Assembly: GCF_040954645.1 (NCBI RefSeq)
Contig: NC_092812.1
Location: forward strand, 2,852,001-2,916,000
Source of the DNA: Diabrotica undecimpunctata
Taxonomy: Eukaryota > Arthropoda > Insecta > Coleoptera > Chrysomelidae
DNA: 64,000 bases
Direction of reading: 5' to 3'
The translations under genes and the position numbers were made by a program. The notes beneath the pieces are model-generated. The model saw only the letters and a program-made list of their open reading frames with translations. It was not told where the DNA came from and ran no database searches. Positions within the stretch are counted from its first letter, which is position 1. Each line of letters starts with the position of its first letter. Shown here one piece after another: positions 19,511 through 31,649 of the stretch.

Positions 19511-20465
19511 CAATAGGGTTTTAATAATATACCTTTTATAAAAATATTTTTAAATAAATTTTGTGTGATACATGGTGTGGCGGTTTAAATTGCCTACCAC
19601 ATTGAGTATCACTTATAGAGGGTTGAAACTGGGGACAGAAAATACTGGACTGAAGACAGGGTAAGCAAACAAACGAAGATGTTTGCAAACGGCTACTTTT
19701 GGTTTCGTTGGAGAGCTGGGTCGTAAGTAAGTGAATAAAAGAGGGACTGGAAAGGGTAACTACAAAAAGAGATATCAAAAATATTTACATACATTTTCTG
19801 GGCAACACAACACAAAAAGGTTCCTAAACTATTTAAAACGGACGTCGTTTACAAGAATCTTCCTGCTGGATGGAAAGGAAGGCTTTTCTTTCCTAAAAAA
19901 AATATTAAAAGGGTGAAAATTATTTTAAAGAAAAAAAATTCTACACTTGGTTTAGAGCAAAACATTACATACTTATTATAACTTCACCATAAACAGTTGT
20001 TACAAATAAAATTAACAGAATTTAGAAACAACTTACAATGATGCTATCTGTAATGGTTTACAACAAACTCCAGACGTTGGGGACACTATAGGAATTTAAA
20101 TTATTAATAAAATGAAAATATCTAGATTTTTCAAAGGAGCTTACATTGAAGTTAACCTTCAAGTTCAAACAAAACAATTCAAATTTATGGTACCATTTGC
20201 CAAAAAATAGGATAATACTGACTGTCATATGTCGAAATGAAATATCAAAACTTTTTGAAATATTAATTAAATTTTAACGGTTAACTTTATTTAAAGAAAA
20301 CTAATATGACAATAAGCTAATCCATAAAACTTATAAGTTTATTTATTACAATTTTTTAGTTTGTCATGAAAGCAAATTTTTTATTAATGAAAAATTGTTT
20401 ATTTTTACTTTGGAAAATTTTAACAAAAAAGTACCTGGTATCACTGGCTGATGTATTTCCTTTAA
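19511..20465. other. AT-rich intergenic or intronic sequence
   Basis: No convincing gene or element. Short frames here (for example on the + strand around 19731-19916) lack recognisable motifs. The stretch ends at the TTAA (20462-20465) bordering piggyBac-1. Confidence 0.4.
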
Positions 20466-22679
20466 CCCTGCGGTGCACAGGTGATAATTTGATACACGAA
20501 GGAACTGGTTGTGTCTGAGAAGCCGAAAAATTAAACTAAGAATTTTTTATGTTTAATTTTGTAACAACAGGTTTGCGTTGCATATATTAGAACTACTACT
20601 AAAGACAACTTACATGTACATAAAAAAATGAACTGCTATTATAATATTAAAACTAAAAATATAAAAGAAATTACATACTACAATATGGCAGATGTTTAAA
20701 GAACATCTTGTATATAACTTATTCAGTCATTTTATCAATGCATATGCAACAAACGGTTACTGTATGTTCTAAGCAAATAAATTTTTTACAGTAGTGACAC
20801 ATGTTGCGAGTTTTACGATCTCTACAAAAAGCACAACGCCCCCTTTTATTTTGCAATTCCGCAGGTGCTTCTACTGGTCCAACACCACTCTGAGTTTAGC
20901 AGCAAGCTCTCTTATATCTCGTGCTAAATAAGGAGATTGAGCTCTTGCTTTTATATTGTCCATCACTAACTGAAGACCTAGTTCTTTAAAAAAAAATCTT
21001 TTTCTTTTGCTTGTTTTTAGATCCGGTGTGTTACTTCTCTGTATCACAAATGCATTTATTGCAGCAACATCAAGCAATCCATAAAAGATGACCATGGGCC
21101 AGCGTTTTGTATTTCTTGCGACAGTATAGGAACCTCGAAGTTGATCAACGGTGTCCGCACCACCTTTCGTAGAGTTTCGTAGAACATTATTGCTTCAGGT
21201 TAACTTTCGTCACCCGTTGTCGGATCGATTTGGTCATCATGGTGTAGGGTTGACAAAAGAACAACATGTTTTTTTGGTTTTGGTATATAGGACAATATTG
21301 TCATATCTTTGGTAAATCCAAACATAGTTGATTTTGGCGGTCTATTGTTCATTAAAAATTCGGTTGGGATATGCCTTTTGTTTTTCCGTAGGGTGCCTAC
21401 AATTGTTAGACTATGATTTGTCAGTAAGTTTTATGCGAGTTCAATTGATGTAAACCATTTGTCCATTGTGACATTCCGGCTGGATCTGGAGATTGGTTTG
21501 CAAAGCCGCTCAACCATATCGTTGACTGCAGAACTGATAGAATATGGACCTGGTGGTTGTGTACCGGCATATATTTCTAATTGATAAGTATAGAACGTGC
21601 GAGAATCCACCAAGGAAAATACCTTCAGACCGTGTCGGCCCGGTTTTTTTGGAAGGTACATTCTAAAACTACAGCGACCTCTAAAGCCCAAAAGCATCTC
21701 ATCGATAGTGACATATTGGCCGATGGTATAATATTTTTGAAAATTTTCAACTACATCCTCGAATACGAATCTAACTGCTGCAAGTTTGTCTACTTGTGTC
21801 CGTTCGTCCCTTGTACGAATATCATCTAGGCGTAAGCACTTCATAAGAAATCGAAATCTGCGGAGAGCCATCGTTGCCGGAAATATGTCAATGCCCGACC
21901 ATTTCTTTCCCAAAACTCAAAAATTAAAGTTCTACCTCCACGATAAACTCCAACTAAGTAAAGCAGACCAATCAGAGCTTTTAGTTCACATATATTTGTT
22001 AGCCTCGCATCGGAACTGTCTTTATATCTCACGGACACACGCTCGATATATACATTAGTGCATTCAACAATATGTTTTATAATTTTGTCATTAAAAAACA
22101 GTTCCCAGCATTCTTTTTCAGTTTTGCAACTTTTCGCTTCACGAATAACTTATGATATTTTCTCGTCTAGTTCTAACATTTCGTGATCCGCATATCTTAT
22201 TCCATTTCATTCCATCTTTGGTATTGTAATAAAGGTGTTGGTTTGACTTACCTTATGGAATACATTCTTGTACATTTAATTCGGTGTCTGATAAATCCAG
22301 ACTCTGAGTTATGATTAGCATCTTCATAATTTTCTTCCTGGTCGGTTGCAACTTCCTCGTAGAGACGTTGCAAATGTTTTGCCTCTCTCTCGTAAGAATA
22401 CATTGTTTTGCTAAGCTCTAAAAACAACACACTGCAAATTTTGTTTTGTACTTTCATAAAAAAAAAACTTACATTAAGGAACGGGTTGGGTCTGAGAGAA
22501 CGAAAACAGATATATCATCGACACTATTGCTTCAATGCGCATTCGTAACTGAGGAATTACAGCTAGCTATGCCGACGAAAGGTACCTAGACCGCCAGGAC
22601 CGTACTTAGACTCGCTGACCGAATAGATATATTAGAAGAACTGAATGGGCCTGACAGACCCAACCCGTGCACCGCAGGG
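20466..22679 (-). mobile_element. piggyBac-1: piggyBac transposon with TTAA duplications
   Basis: Flanked by TTAA at 20462-20465 and 22680-22683. Terminal repeats: left CCCTGCGGTGCACAGG, right CCCGTGCACCGCAGGG, imperfect inverted copies. The length of 2214 bp suits a piggyBac element. It carries one leftward transposase gene broken by several frameshifts. It lies before the first visible host exon, probably within an intron. Confidence 0.95.
20720..22457 (-). pseudogene. piggyBac transposase, multiple frameshifts
   Basis: Leftward fragments in order. 22457-22248: acidic N-terminal region. 22038-21841: SDARLTNICELKALIGLLYL and FEFWERNGRALTYFRQRWLS. 21913-21431: ATMALRRFRFLMKCLRLDDI, QYVTIDEMLLGFRGRCSFRM (first catalytic Asp), KPGRHGLKVFSLVDSRTFYT and SRNVTMDKWFTSIEL (second Asp). 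About 21160: GADTVDQLRGSYTVARNTKR (third Asp), WPMVIFYGLLDVAAINAF. About 20850-20720: a cysteine-rich tail CAFCRDRKTRNMCHYCKKFI then CLEHTVTVCCICIDKMTE ending in a stop. The catalytic Asp residues and the zinc-binding tail survive, but frame breaks between blocks prevent expression. Confidence 0.9.
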
Positions 22680-22683
22680 TTAA

Positions 22684-23585
22684 GAAAGTTTTTGGGATCT
22701 AAATTGGACGAAAACACTGCAAAAACACAACTGTGTCCCACTAAAGCTGGAATTGGTTTACCGTGGAATATAAAAATAGACGGTAGTTGAGAAGTTGGAA
22801 CTGATTTGGCTTGGGGTTATTCTGGATGACAACAAACTGCAATCTTCTAAGCTCGGCCTCTCAAACGCTCTTGCTTGAAATCATGTGGACCTCTCAAACT
22901 TTTGGAAATGCCGTCTTACAAATCTCTCAGATAAAATACAGTACAAAACAATCGGTGGTTAACTTAGACAAAAACTGCCACATTACATTTGCGTATAAAA
23001 TTCACCTATCCACATAAAAAAAATTGCCAGCTTTTGAAGACTACACACACCGAATCTTTCGTCTTTAAAATTTCAATCCCCACTTAACTTAACTTAACTT
23101 GACCTACCGACCTAAAGGGTGCTGGGCTTTCAAGATTGTAGACTTAAAACGTAAATATCAATTATTTAACTACACAGTTAAAATTTCTCTTGGATGTCGC
23201 AGGAACACGTCAAGAAATTCAAGGAATTTTATACATAGCCAGGGGCGTATCAAATAAATCTTATACATTAAATATTCGATAAATATAAGAAATTTATACA
23301 TGCTACAATGGTATACAGCCAGCTACAGGAATTTAGTTTCCTTGTGGATTTGGAATTGATTGTTGGATTGTAAAAGCTATGGGGAATGGGCATTCCTTGC
23401 TACCTCCGAGACCAAATACAAGCAATTTTACCTCCACAGTTGATGATCGCTTTACAGTTTTCTTTTGTTTAATTTTTAGTTTCTATTTTAATGATTTTAA
23501 ATTATGAAAGATGGGAAAAAACTATTCTGCTTTTTATTGTTTTGAAAGTTTATTTCAATAATACATCCATTAAATATTGTTTCAG
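22684..23585. other. Probable intron sequence upstream of the first visible host exon
   Basis: No element recognised. A short TTAAC-type tandem run lies at about 23082-23100. The stretch ends in a TTGTTTCAG 3' splice site at 23585. Confidence 0.5.
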
Positions 23586-23871
23586 ATTAAAACTTATTAT
23601 AAAAACGTAACAGATTTTATTCATGGACTACTTAATGGAGATCCCATTGAAAGCATTACTATAGGTCTAGACAAATTAGTTGAGAAATACGATACTTTTA
23701 TAAAGAATCTTCATGTTACAATAATACAATACATGGAAAATTTGTGGTCTCAAATGTACACTCTTGTTGTGGAATATTGGCATAAAACATTGGCTAGTAT
23801 AGAACCAACGTTTTTGAAATTCATTCATTACCTAGAATCTATCGCTTGGAATACAGGAAGAGAATTTTTAG
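23586..23871 (+). CDS. Apolipophorin-like gene, internal exon (n)
   Basis: A 286-nt exon between a consensus acceptor (TTGTTTCAG|A) and donor (TTTTTAG|GTAAGT). It reads IKTYYKNVTDFIHGLLNGDP through HYLESIAWNTGREFL, about 95 residues of amphipathic helix with no stop. It ends in phase 1 and joins exactly to the next exon (G|AT gives Asp). The sequence resembles the long helical region of insect apolipophorin (apoLp-I/II), a secreted lipid-transport protein that forms the scaffold of lipophorin particles. The identification rests mainly on the third exon and on the consistent phase; I did not run a comparison. No transposon features overlap it. Confidence 0.7.
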
Positions 23872-24469
23872 GTAAGTTATTAAATTTACAACTACATATT
23901 ATTTTAAAATAAGATTAAAATAAGGATTATATTATATAATCCCGATTTATGTTTTGTAAGTATAAATTATCAACATTAACCTTTAGTGCTCTGGAAAAGT
24001 TTTTTCACTTAAAACACCGACCTGTCTTCCTTAAAATGCGTTTTTAAATGCCAAAAGCTACATCGATGAGAAAAATCCGATGGCGCTTTAACATAGCTTC
24101 TTCTTTATTATGACTCCATCTCTTTTTAGTTTTTTTCTAGTTTATAGATGATTAATCGCTGGTGCTAGTTTTACTGGTTCGTATTCTCTCATTCTACTTA
24201 TATGGCCATTTTACTTATATTTTCTTACTAGTATTCTATGTCAATATTTACGTTTGCTATGTTTTGGACATATTTGTTAAATATTATGCTGAATTCTTTG
24301 GTGGAGTAATTATTTTGGATTGTTACTTTACATGTAACTTTTAATACTGACATATTTACTAATCTTATCTCATGGGCTCAAACGTTTGTAAATTATTTAA
24401 ATAGTATATTATTTAGATAGTATATTAAAGATTATGTTTAAAACATAAGTGGGCAAAATTTTTTTACAA

Positions 24470-25108
24470 ATGGAAGAGATGAAACGGAAACATAATACAT
24501 GGCTAATGACGAAAGATAAAGAGGTAAAGATTAAAAAAAAATAGAGCGAAAGGCCAAATATGAAACGTAGTACAATAAATTTTAACAAGCAGTTCAGAAC
24601 ATAGGTAGCTAGCTAGCAGAGCAAGCAAAGAATAAAAAGCTCCAAAATCCTTAAAAATAAATAAGAAGGAAAAATTTAAAAAAAGAAAACTCAATAACAC
24701 CAAGTAAAGTAAAGGAAATTATAATTAACAATGAATTTAAAAAGAGACAATATAAGGAAATGCTTCAACTATAGAGTATTAACTATCACACACTCTATTT
24801 AAAGACTTTATCTACCTACAGTAAGGTTATAAAAGAAAGAATAGAAAATCAAGTTATGCATAAGGGAGTAAAGTAGTTCTCATGCAGGAAGGCTTACTCT
24901 GACAACCTGTTTTGTCTAATACAGCTATTAGGAAAAAGAACATGGGGACTTAGAACTATATATTATATAGATCTTAAAAAGTCTTGTAAAAAAAAGATCA
25001 AAAAAAGATTGTGGCTTGTAATGATGTAATGAAGGATAGTGGCTTAGAAGGACTAGTAAAGGACTAAGGCAAGGACCCTATATAGAACTCTCTCAATTCA
25101 ACATTACG
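24470..25108 (+). pseudogene. LINE debris
   Basis: Stop-riddled + strand sequence with a lysine-rich helical stretch (24480-24830) like the linker before a LINE reverse transcriptase, then at 25030-25080 LEGLVK..GKDPI resembling a decayed GLRQGDP box. The family cannot be assigned. Confidence 0.4.
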
Positions 25109-26340
25109 ATGATTACTATTACCTGGACTGTTTATTATAACCAAAAAGCAAGAAAATGTGGAGACCATCGAACTGTATCCCTAATGAGTCATGCCACTAA
25201 GATTTGTATGCGAATAATAATTTATAACCGAATTCACAATAGGTGTGAAGAATACCTGAGTCGTTCTCAATATGGTTTTAGAAAGGGTACAGGCACTAGA
25301 GAAGCAATTATGGGATTGACACTGATGACAGAAAGGTATCTTGAGGTTCAAAAACGGCTGTATGTGTGCTTTGTCGATTATAGAAAGGCCTTCGACCGCA
25401 TAAAACATGAAACATTGATTGAGGTGCTAAAAGAAGTAGGGTTGGACGGACACAATATAGCTATCATAAGTAATATATACTGTAACCACACAGGATGCGT
25501 TCGAACAGAGAACGGAAACACCAAGTACATCAACATGGAACGAGGAGTGCGTCAAGGGTGCATGTTATCCTGCTTATTATTTAATGTATATGCCAAACAT
25601 ATAATTAGAGCTTCTCTTGAAGATCGCTCTAAAGTTGCCAGAGCCAATGGAATCATCATTAACAATATAAGTATGCTGATGACACCGTAGTATTAGCAGA
25701 AACAAAAGACCAACTAAAAATATTGATGAACATATTATCAGAAGAAAGTCACAGACTGGGTTTGGACATTAACCAAAATTCTGGTATTCCACAAAAACCC
25801 CCATGAACCAGTTACACAAACATACAAATAAATGTACCCAAAATGTTCATAGTTCCCAAAGCTTCATATACCTAGGCAGAGAACTAAATAGTCAACTAGA
25901 CCACTCAAAAGAAATTAGAAGACGCATTGAAATAGCAAGATCTGGTTTCATGAATATGCGTAAAATGCTCTGTAACCCCAAGCTATCAGTTTCAATAAGA
26001 TTGAGAACACTAAATTGTTCTCTCTAAAAAATGTGTGGTCTCTATTACTATATGGCTGTGAGACTTGGACATTAAAACAGTATGACGTCAACAAATTAAA
26101 TTCATTTAAAATGTGAATGTACCGCCGAATGCTAAGAATAAGCTAGACCAGCAGAACTACAAATGAAGATGTATTGAGAGCAATGAACACACGCCCTCAT
26201 CTGGTCAATACTATCAAAAAAAATTTGAGCAGCTCCAGGTAATATTAGAAGGCAAGATTGAAGATAAAAGGGGCATAGAGAAATTTGCCATATTGATCGC
26301 CAACAGAGAAGGCACTTAGGAGGAGGAGGACTATAACCTG
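25109..26340 (+). pseudogene. LINE-E: RTE-like reverse transcriptase
   Basis: The frame 25109-25690 carries ordered RT motifs: CGDHRTVSLMSHATKICMRI, SQYGFRKGTGTREAI, YVCFVDYRKAFDRIKHETLI, NIYCNHTGCVRTENG and GVRQGCMLSCLLFNVYAKHI, ending at INNISM. A frameshift follows and YADDTVVLAETKDQLKILMN appears at about 25672-25730 in the next frame. Further blocks include FIYLGRELNSQLDHSKEIRR near 25860 and a worn C-terminus to 26340. The catalytic YADD is present but separated by the shift. Endonuclease absent. This type is close to the RTE-like elements common in insects. Confidence 0.85.
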
Positions 26341-26344
26341 GAAT

Positions 26345-28800
26345 ATTTTTCAGGCAGGGTTAAAGGCATAAATTGGACCTAAACATGGTCGTCAAACAAT
26401 TTTAAGAGGTTGTTATGTCAGCATTCAAAGACCACCGTCTGTTGATAAAAAGGAATTCCAACAAGAAAGTACGTAGGTGGAATGGCAACCTTGCAAAATT
26501 ATAGCACAGAAGTCAGAAAAAACTTTAATATTGCCAAAAGATCAGGTGAGTGTGATAATAAGGAAGTGAAAAGGGCAAAAATAGAATGATGAGAAGGCAT
26601 CGCGAAGAGATAAAACAGGTTCCCGAAATATTAAGGTTCTATAAAGTTGTCTCAAAAGACCCTCATAAAAGTATTTCCTTGCTCTAAAAGGTATCAGGCG
26701 TATATACTTAGAATAGAGAAGAAACGCTCAAATAACCTTTTAGGTTGCACTTTACTGAGTCTAAAATAAAACTGATATCACTAGAAATATGGCAACAGAC
26801 TTGACTGGATACCATGACTTATGGTTCTAAGGAAAAATTGGCGTGTGGTAAAAGAAGTGCTAAACCAGGACAAAATTAAATGGAAATTTGAGCCATATAA
26901 ATCACCGGGTACGAACAATATTTATCCAATACTTCTACAGAAATTAAATGACCTGTACAAAAAAATATTTATAATACTGGCAGGTTAGCTTAAGACTGAG
27001 ATAAATACCGAAAGCATGGAGGTTGCTAAGGTACTTAAGCTCAAAAAAAGGCAGTCAACGGCTGTCTGCAGTGAGAAGATTCATCTCCTCTCTTGTGGAA
27101 GTTGGTCATAGATTGGCTGATGGTTAGACTCAGCAACGTCAAGCATTATACACGTCCTGGGCTATGAAGATGGCCCTGAAAAATTTAGTGGCACAAACAT
27201 AGATATAATGCAACATATTCTGACTATAGTTACGTAATGAACTTTAAATCTAGGGCTTAACAGAAGATCCAGAATTCCAAAATCATGAAATTTACTAGAA
27301 GATGAAATTTAGAGGGATTGAAAACTCTAAGCTTATATGGTACATATCTAAATCTGGTTACTGGATTAAATTATCTTGGGGTAATATTAGAATGAAAGTT
27401 TACTTTAAGTCAGCAAATAGAACAAATAAACAAGAGAACCGTAACTACTTTAACGATAAGCAGACATACTTAAGGAAAAATTTGGGGTTTAAAACCAGAA
27501 ACGTTATACTGAATTTATAATATGGCGGTAAAACTGACAATTATATATGAAACAGTGGTATGGTGGTCAAAAGTTCAGAAAAAAGTGCAATTCTCAAACT
27601 AAGCAGGGCACAAATACTTGTTTGCTTCGGAATCACAGGAGCTATAAAGGGCATATTAAAAGCAGCTATGGAGGTCCTACACGATCTCCCTTTATTACAT
27701 ATACTTATAAGGGGGAGGCAAGAATTGAATAGTATTGAATGCAATCAGGACATAGTAGCATTAAAAATGAACTTAAAATTACCAAATGGATGATGATTTC
27801 TGGCCATACGGCATGAAGATACATGCCTAAAGTAGTTTTTCAAGTGGACATTTGCTCACGAGAGGGATGGGGCAGAGGAAACACTCGACCCAGACGGCAG
27901 GGTTATACGTGGTATACAGACGAATCTAAAACTGCAGAAGAGTTGGTCTGCATAAAAACTGCATTGCGTACAGGAATATTCGGTAGTATTGGATAATCAA
28001 ACACTTCTATTCCACTAGGAGAATATACTTCTGTATTTCAGGCAGAGATTTTTCCAATCTTGCAGTACGCAAGAGAAATTAACATGAGCGTTTAAGAAAT
28101 AGAGCGGATCAATATATTATGCACACATAGCCAAGCAGCCATATGGATTCTCAGATGCCCTAAGTCGGGGGTTCTGTGCTAATGTGGGAATGCCGAGAGA
28201 AACTCGAAAGACGGGCGAAAAATAACAATGTTACACTGGTATGGGTTGCAGGTCACCGGGAAATGTAGGGCATTGAAAGAGCTTGCCAAAAGAGCATGAG
28301 TTACAAAATACTTCGGTCCAGAGCCGGTCATATGAGTGCCAAAAGTATTGTCCCATCTGGAAAAAAGTCGGGACCCGAAGGCAACATAGCTCAAAAAATT
28401 GGAAAAGTATACCCGGAAATACAAATGGCACAATGTATATTGCACAAACATGTGTTAATAAGGCTGAAGTAGTGCAGAAAACAAGCAAGAATCCGATCAG
28501 ATTTATAACAGGCTTCCTTACTGGACATGTACCAGTCAAGAGATACCTGCATACAATGGGACTGTTTCATGGAGACTTAAGCTGCAGACTCTGTAGCAGA
28601 TAACCTGAAACAGTCTACCATATCTTGTGTGACTGCAATGTACTAGATTGCAGGTGGCAGACACTTTTTGGAGACTACCAAGTAACTCAAAAAATATATA
28701 GTACCCATCCACTAGACCTCTACAAGCTGGTATAGAGTTCCAGAATCCTGGGATAGGTATCATGAAGAAATGGAAAATATAAAATTAGTCTACTGACTGC
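26345..28800 (+). pseudogene. LINE-F: I-superfamily ORF2 with RNase H, heavily decayed
   Basis: Plus-strand pieces in many frames: about 26580-26750 the linker before RT (EEIKQVPEILRFYKVVSKDP, YTNREETLK with stops); 26850-26990 a decayed RT start (KSPGTNNIYPILLQK); 27350-27400 LNYLGVILE; 27900-28250 RNase H-like pieces ending VTLVWVAGHREM; 28300-28600 GNIAQKIGKVYPEIQMAQCI; 28560-28700 DLSCRLCSR, ETVYHILCDCNVLDCRWQ, the terminal zinc-knuckle motif. The order RT, RNase H, CCHC-like end fits R1/LOA/Jockey relatives. Very many stops; old insertion. Confidence 0.65.
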
Positions 28801-28869
28801 ATTACGATTGGTTTATGAAAGACGGCTTTCGTAGAAAAAAAAAACATTACGACGATGGAAAACACATCT

Positions 28870-29470
28870 GTTGTAACATGAATATAACATCAACATGTAT
28901 AGAGGATGAGAAGCTTTTCACGTTGCATTTTGCAGATGACTAGTTTATATTTGCTGATATATGGCATATGGTCAGAAAATTGGATGAACAGTGTAAGAAC
29001 TGGGCTTTGAATATTAATATAAAAAAAACTGAATATATGATTGTTGGAGAAGCTTATAGAAATAACCTAGTCTTAGATAACTGTGAAATTAAGAATGTTT
29101 ACTTGTACATATACTTTAAAGTTACAAAAACTAAACACGCCTCTAATAAAACCGACATTTAGGAAACGAATTGGCCAAGGTATAAAGGAAAAAACAAATA
29201 AGAAACAAAATTCAGGATCCATTCTATTCAGTGAAAGAATGGGTATTGGCACCGTAAGAACTACTCCGAAAAAAGCCTAGAGCCTAAGATGATCCGATCA
29301 TGTATACCGTATGAATGGAAACGGACGGCCAAAGAAAATGATAAAATGAGAACCAATGCAGAACAGAAAAGAGGACGCCCCAGAAAAACATGGGAATATG
29401 GCATTAGAAAAGCGACGAATGAAAGAAATTTACAATATAATGAAGACTAAAGATATAAAACAATCAAAAC
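28870..29470 (+). pseudogene. LINE-G: RT palm and C-terminus, internally deleted
   Basis: FTLHFADD followed by a stop, then WHMVRKLDEQCKNWALNINI, KKTEYMIVGEAYRNNLVLDN and, after a deletion, KRIGQGIKEKT, DHVYRMNGNGRPKKM and KRGRPRKTWEYG-like codons in a shifted frame. It represents the catalytic YADD-equivalent (FADD) region and the GRPRK tail of a common insect LINE. Part of the thumb is missing. Confidence 0.65.
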
Positions 29471-29611
29471 TATGATGCGAGAAACGATTATAATGTAGAT
29501 AATTATAAAATTAAAAGTAAGAAAGTAATATCTTCTAAACAAAAATCCTTTTTATTAGATTTACCATTTGTTTATTAATATAAAATATTTTTAATCGTAT
29601 TCTTATTACAG

Positions 29612-30023
29612 ATTTCTTATATATGAGAAAAAATGAAATCATAGAATCTCCATATTTCCTACGGTTCACCAAGTTCTCTCAAGATATAGATAAGTTCTAT
29701 AAAGATATAACTGGTCCCAATACATTTGCCAGTTTATATAAATATGCACAAGTAGGTTGGAACTTCTTGAAGGAGAAATACTTAACAGTAATTCCATTTG
29801 GTAAAGAAACGATGGATGTTATAAATGAAATCTTTGAAGAGCTACAACAAATAGCTGAAATACCATCCGTTAAATTCCTCATTGCGAAAGGTTGGGAAGC
29901 CTACGACTATTTTAAATATTATTACGAATATTTTGACATGGAAACCAAACTTCATAGTCTTCTTCGTACTATTTATTTCAAGATTTCTGATTTATCCACA
30001 ACAGCTTTGGAAATTGAAAATAG
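29612..30023 (+). CDS. Apolipophorin-like gene, internal exon (n+1)
   Basis: A 412-nt exon from acceptor CTTATTACAG|AT to donor GAAAATAG|GTAAGATT. Read in the phase set by the previous exon it gives DFLYMRKNEIIESPYFLRFT, KFSQDIDKFYKDITGPNTFA, VIPFGKETMDVINEIFEELQ, FLIAKGWEAYDYFKYYYEYF and ends TTALEIEN plus two bases of an Arg codon. It is open throughout, with aromatic-rich amphipathic helices as expected for an apolipophorin helical region. It ends in phase 2, matching the exon at 54742. An ATG at 29623 inside it is not a start. Confidence 0.75.
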
Positions 30024-30604
30024 GTAAGATTGTTAGATGATTATTTTTATTACGACAATTTTCGTTTTGGTTTTCAGGTGAGCCGTTCTTAACATTTAAA
30101 TTTTTTAATTAAAGAAATTATATTGTCATGTAACATTTGAAACAAATATCAGCAGTCTTTTTTTACAATTTAATCTAAAATGATTACCTTACGCTGAATT
30201 TGGATATGCTCTATTAAGCAAGCGTCGTTCAACCCAAAATGAATGGACCATCCTAAAGTTTAAATTAAATCGTCAAAATAAACCTATTTGTTTATTAAAA
30301 TTGTCGGTATCGCTCAATAAAACAGTAGACAGCTTTAAAAGTTACCGGAAAATAGTTTCAGTTTAGTTGGTCATTGAGGAAAATTGTCAAAAATAACTTT
30401 TTGGGGAACATTTATTTTTTTTATGAATTTTCAAAGTTAACGCATTCTATCTTAGGTCATTATCATCGTCTCTAGTCAATCCCTTTTAATTATAGCTTAC
30501 GTTTTTGCTTAATATCCCACGCAGAGGTGGATTAGTTCTCTTTTTCTCTATTTTGGATGTCTGTAAAGGTAGCATATCCATTTTATAAGGCCGAATTCAG
30601 ACTA

Positions 30605-31185
30605 AGTCTATAATTTATTGCTAATTTACTACCGGAAGAAAAAAAAATTATTGCTATAGCCGTTTTCGGGAAAAAATGACTATGCTAACTTTACGGTTAA
30701 GGTAGCATAGTCATATCTACATCTCAGTAAGAAAGAGGGCTACAGGGTCCATCTTGTCCATCTGTTGATTGATACATCGACCAATCTCCAAAACTATCTC
30801 ATCATCCCTAGCGCAAAGTCACCCCCGGCAAAATCGAGATATTGGCCAAAAATGATGAAACTGGAAAAGTGAACTACATGAAATTAATTGCTAATTTATT
30901 ACTAAAGTTTTATGTCAAGAAATAATTTCTTGTTGCAACGGTTTCCGAGAAACAATGTTTAAGCTAACTTTATAGCCACAGCTATATCTCGGTAATGAAA
31001 TGGGCTACAGGGAACATCTTGGCGGCATATTATATTGCTAATTAATTGCTGTTAATTGGTACATTAACTAATCCCCAAAAACTGTCCCATTATCCCCTAG
31101 CGCAAAAATCACCCACGAGAAAATCGAGATATCGAGCAAAAACGCTGAAATTCGATAAGTGCACGTGCACAAGCCTATTAAAAAC
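30605..31185 (+). repeat. Diverged tandem duplication, unit about 290 bp
   Basis: Two successive copies, roughly 30605-30885 and 30886-31185, share in the same order: TTGCTAATTTACTAC, a GTTTTCGGGAAA/GTTTCCGAGAAA block, GCTAACTTTA, ATATCTC.GTAA, GGGCTACAGGG, ATCTTG, CCTAGCGCAAA, AAAATCGAGATAT and GATAAGTG-like ends. They are diverged by substitutions and indels. No coding potential. Confidence 0.65.
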
Positions 31186-31489
31186 TAGTCCCTAATATCA
31201 AATTCGCAGGAAACCACGGATCACCTTGGTTAGGATTTTGTTTAAATCATTTTTTTAAACAAATTTTAAAAAATTACCTTTTTTGCCAGGGACAAAGTTT
31301 TTTGAGTCATTCTAAACAGCCAAAGTCCTTAGTAACTCTTTTTAAAGATGATCGTTGTCGAGTTATAATAAGGGTTTGAAATTAAAGTTATAAAGTACTA
31401 AAAGTAAAGTCTAAATATGAATGTACAAGATTCTGATCTGTTTTTCAAAATTGTTTTATTGTATTGTTCTGAAGCTATTTTCTTGTGAC
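31186..31489. other. Unassigned intronic sequence
   Basis: AT-rich, no gene, repeat or element end recognised. Confidence 0.4.
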
Positions 31490-31543
31490 ATTTTAAAGTA
31501 ATTACTATTTATGGGAATAGGCGACAACTAAAGGTTAGAGTAA

Positions 31544-31600
31544 GTTTATTGACGTTCCAATTTCCACTTCCGAAATCGTTCTCAAAACACAAATATTAGT
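31544..31600 (-). ncRNA. Hammerhead-like fold, PLE-2 left arm
   Basis: Minus strand: TTTGAGAA core, CGATTTC...GGAAATTG hairpin, GGAA in place of GAAA, CGTCAATAAAC closing part. More decayed than the right-arm copy. Confidence 0.35.
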
Positions 31601-31649
31601 AAATTAAACAAACTTTCTTTTTTCGTTACTTGGTGAAAAATTAAACTTA

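Larger units (their letters stand above)
23872..29611 (+). other. Intron of the apolipophorin-like gene (5.74 kb)
   Basis: GTAAGT at 23872 to TTATTACAG at 29611. It is filled mainly with degenerate LINE fragments on the + strand (24.5-29.5 kb); 23880-24470 holds nothing recognisable. Confidence 0.7.

Noticed and set aside
23082..23100. TTAAC repeats as a possible telomere-like or CRISPR-like array
   Set aside because: Only about four imperfect short units with no spacers; a simple repeat in an intron.
24503..24703. Hydrophobic minus-strand frame near 24.6 kb
   Set aside because: Antisense of an A-rich, lysine-coding LINE relic; composition effect only.
29623..30027. ATG at 29623 as the start of an independent 134-residue gene
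   Set aside because: The frame is continuous with a splice acceptor just upstream and joins in phase to exons on both sides; it is an internal exon.
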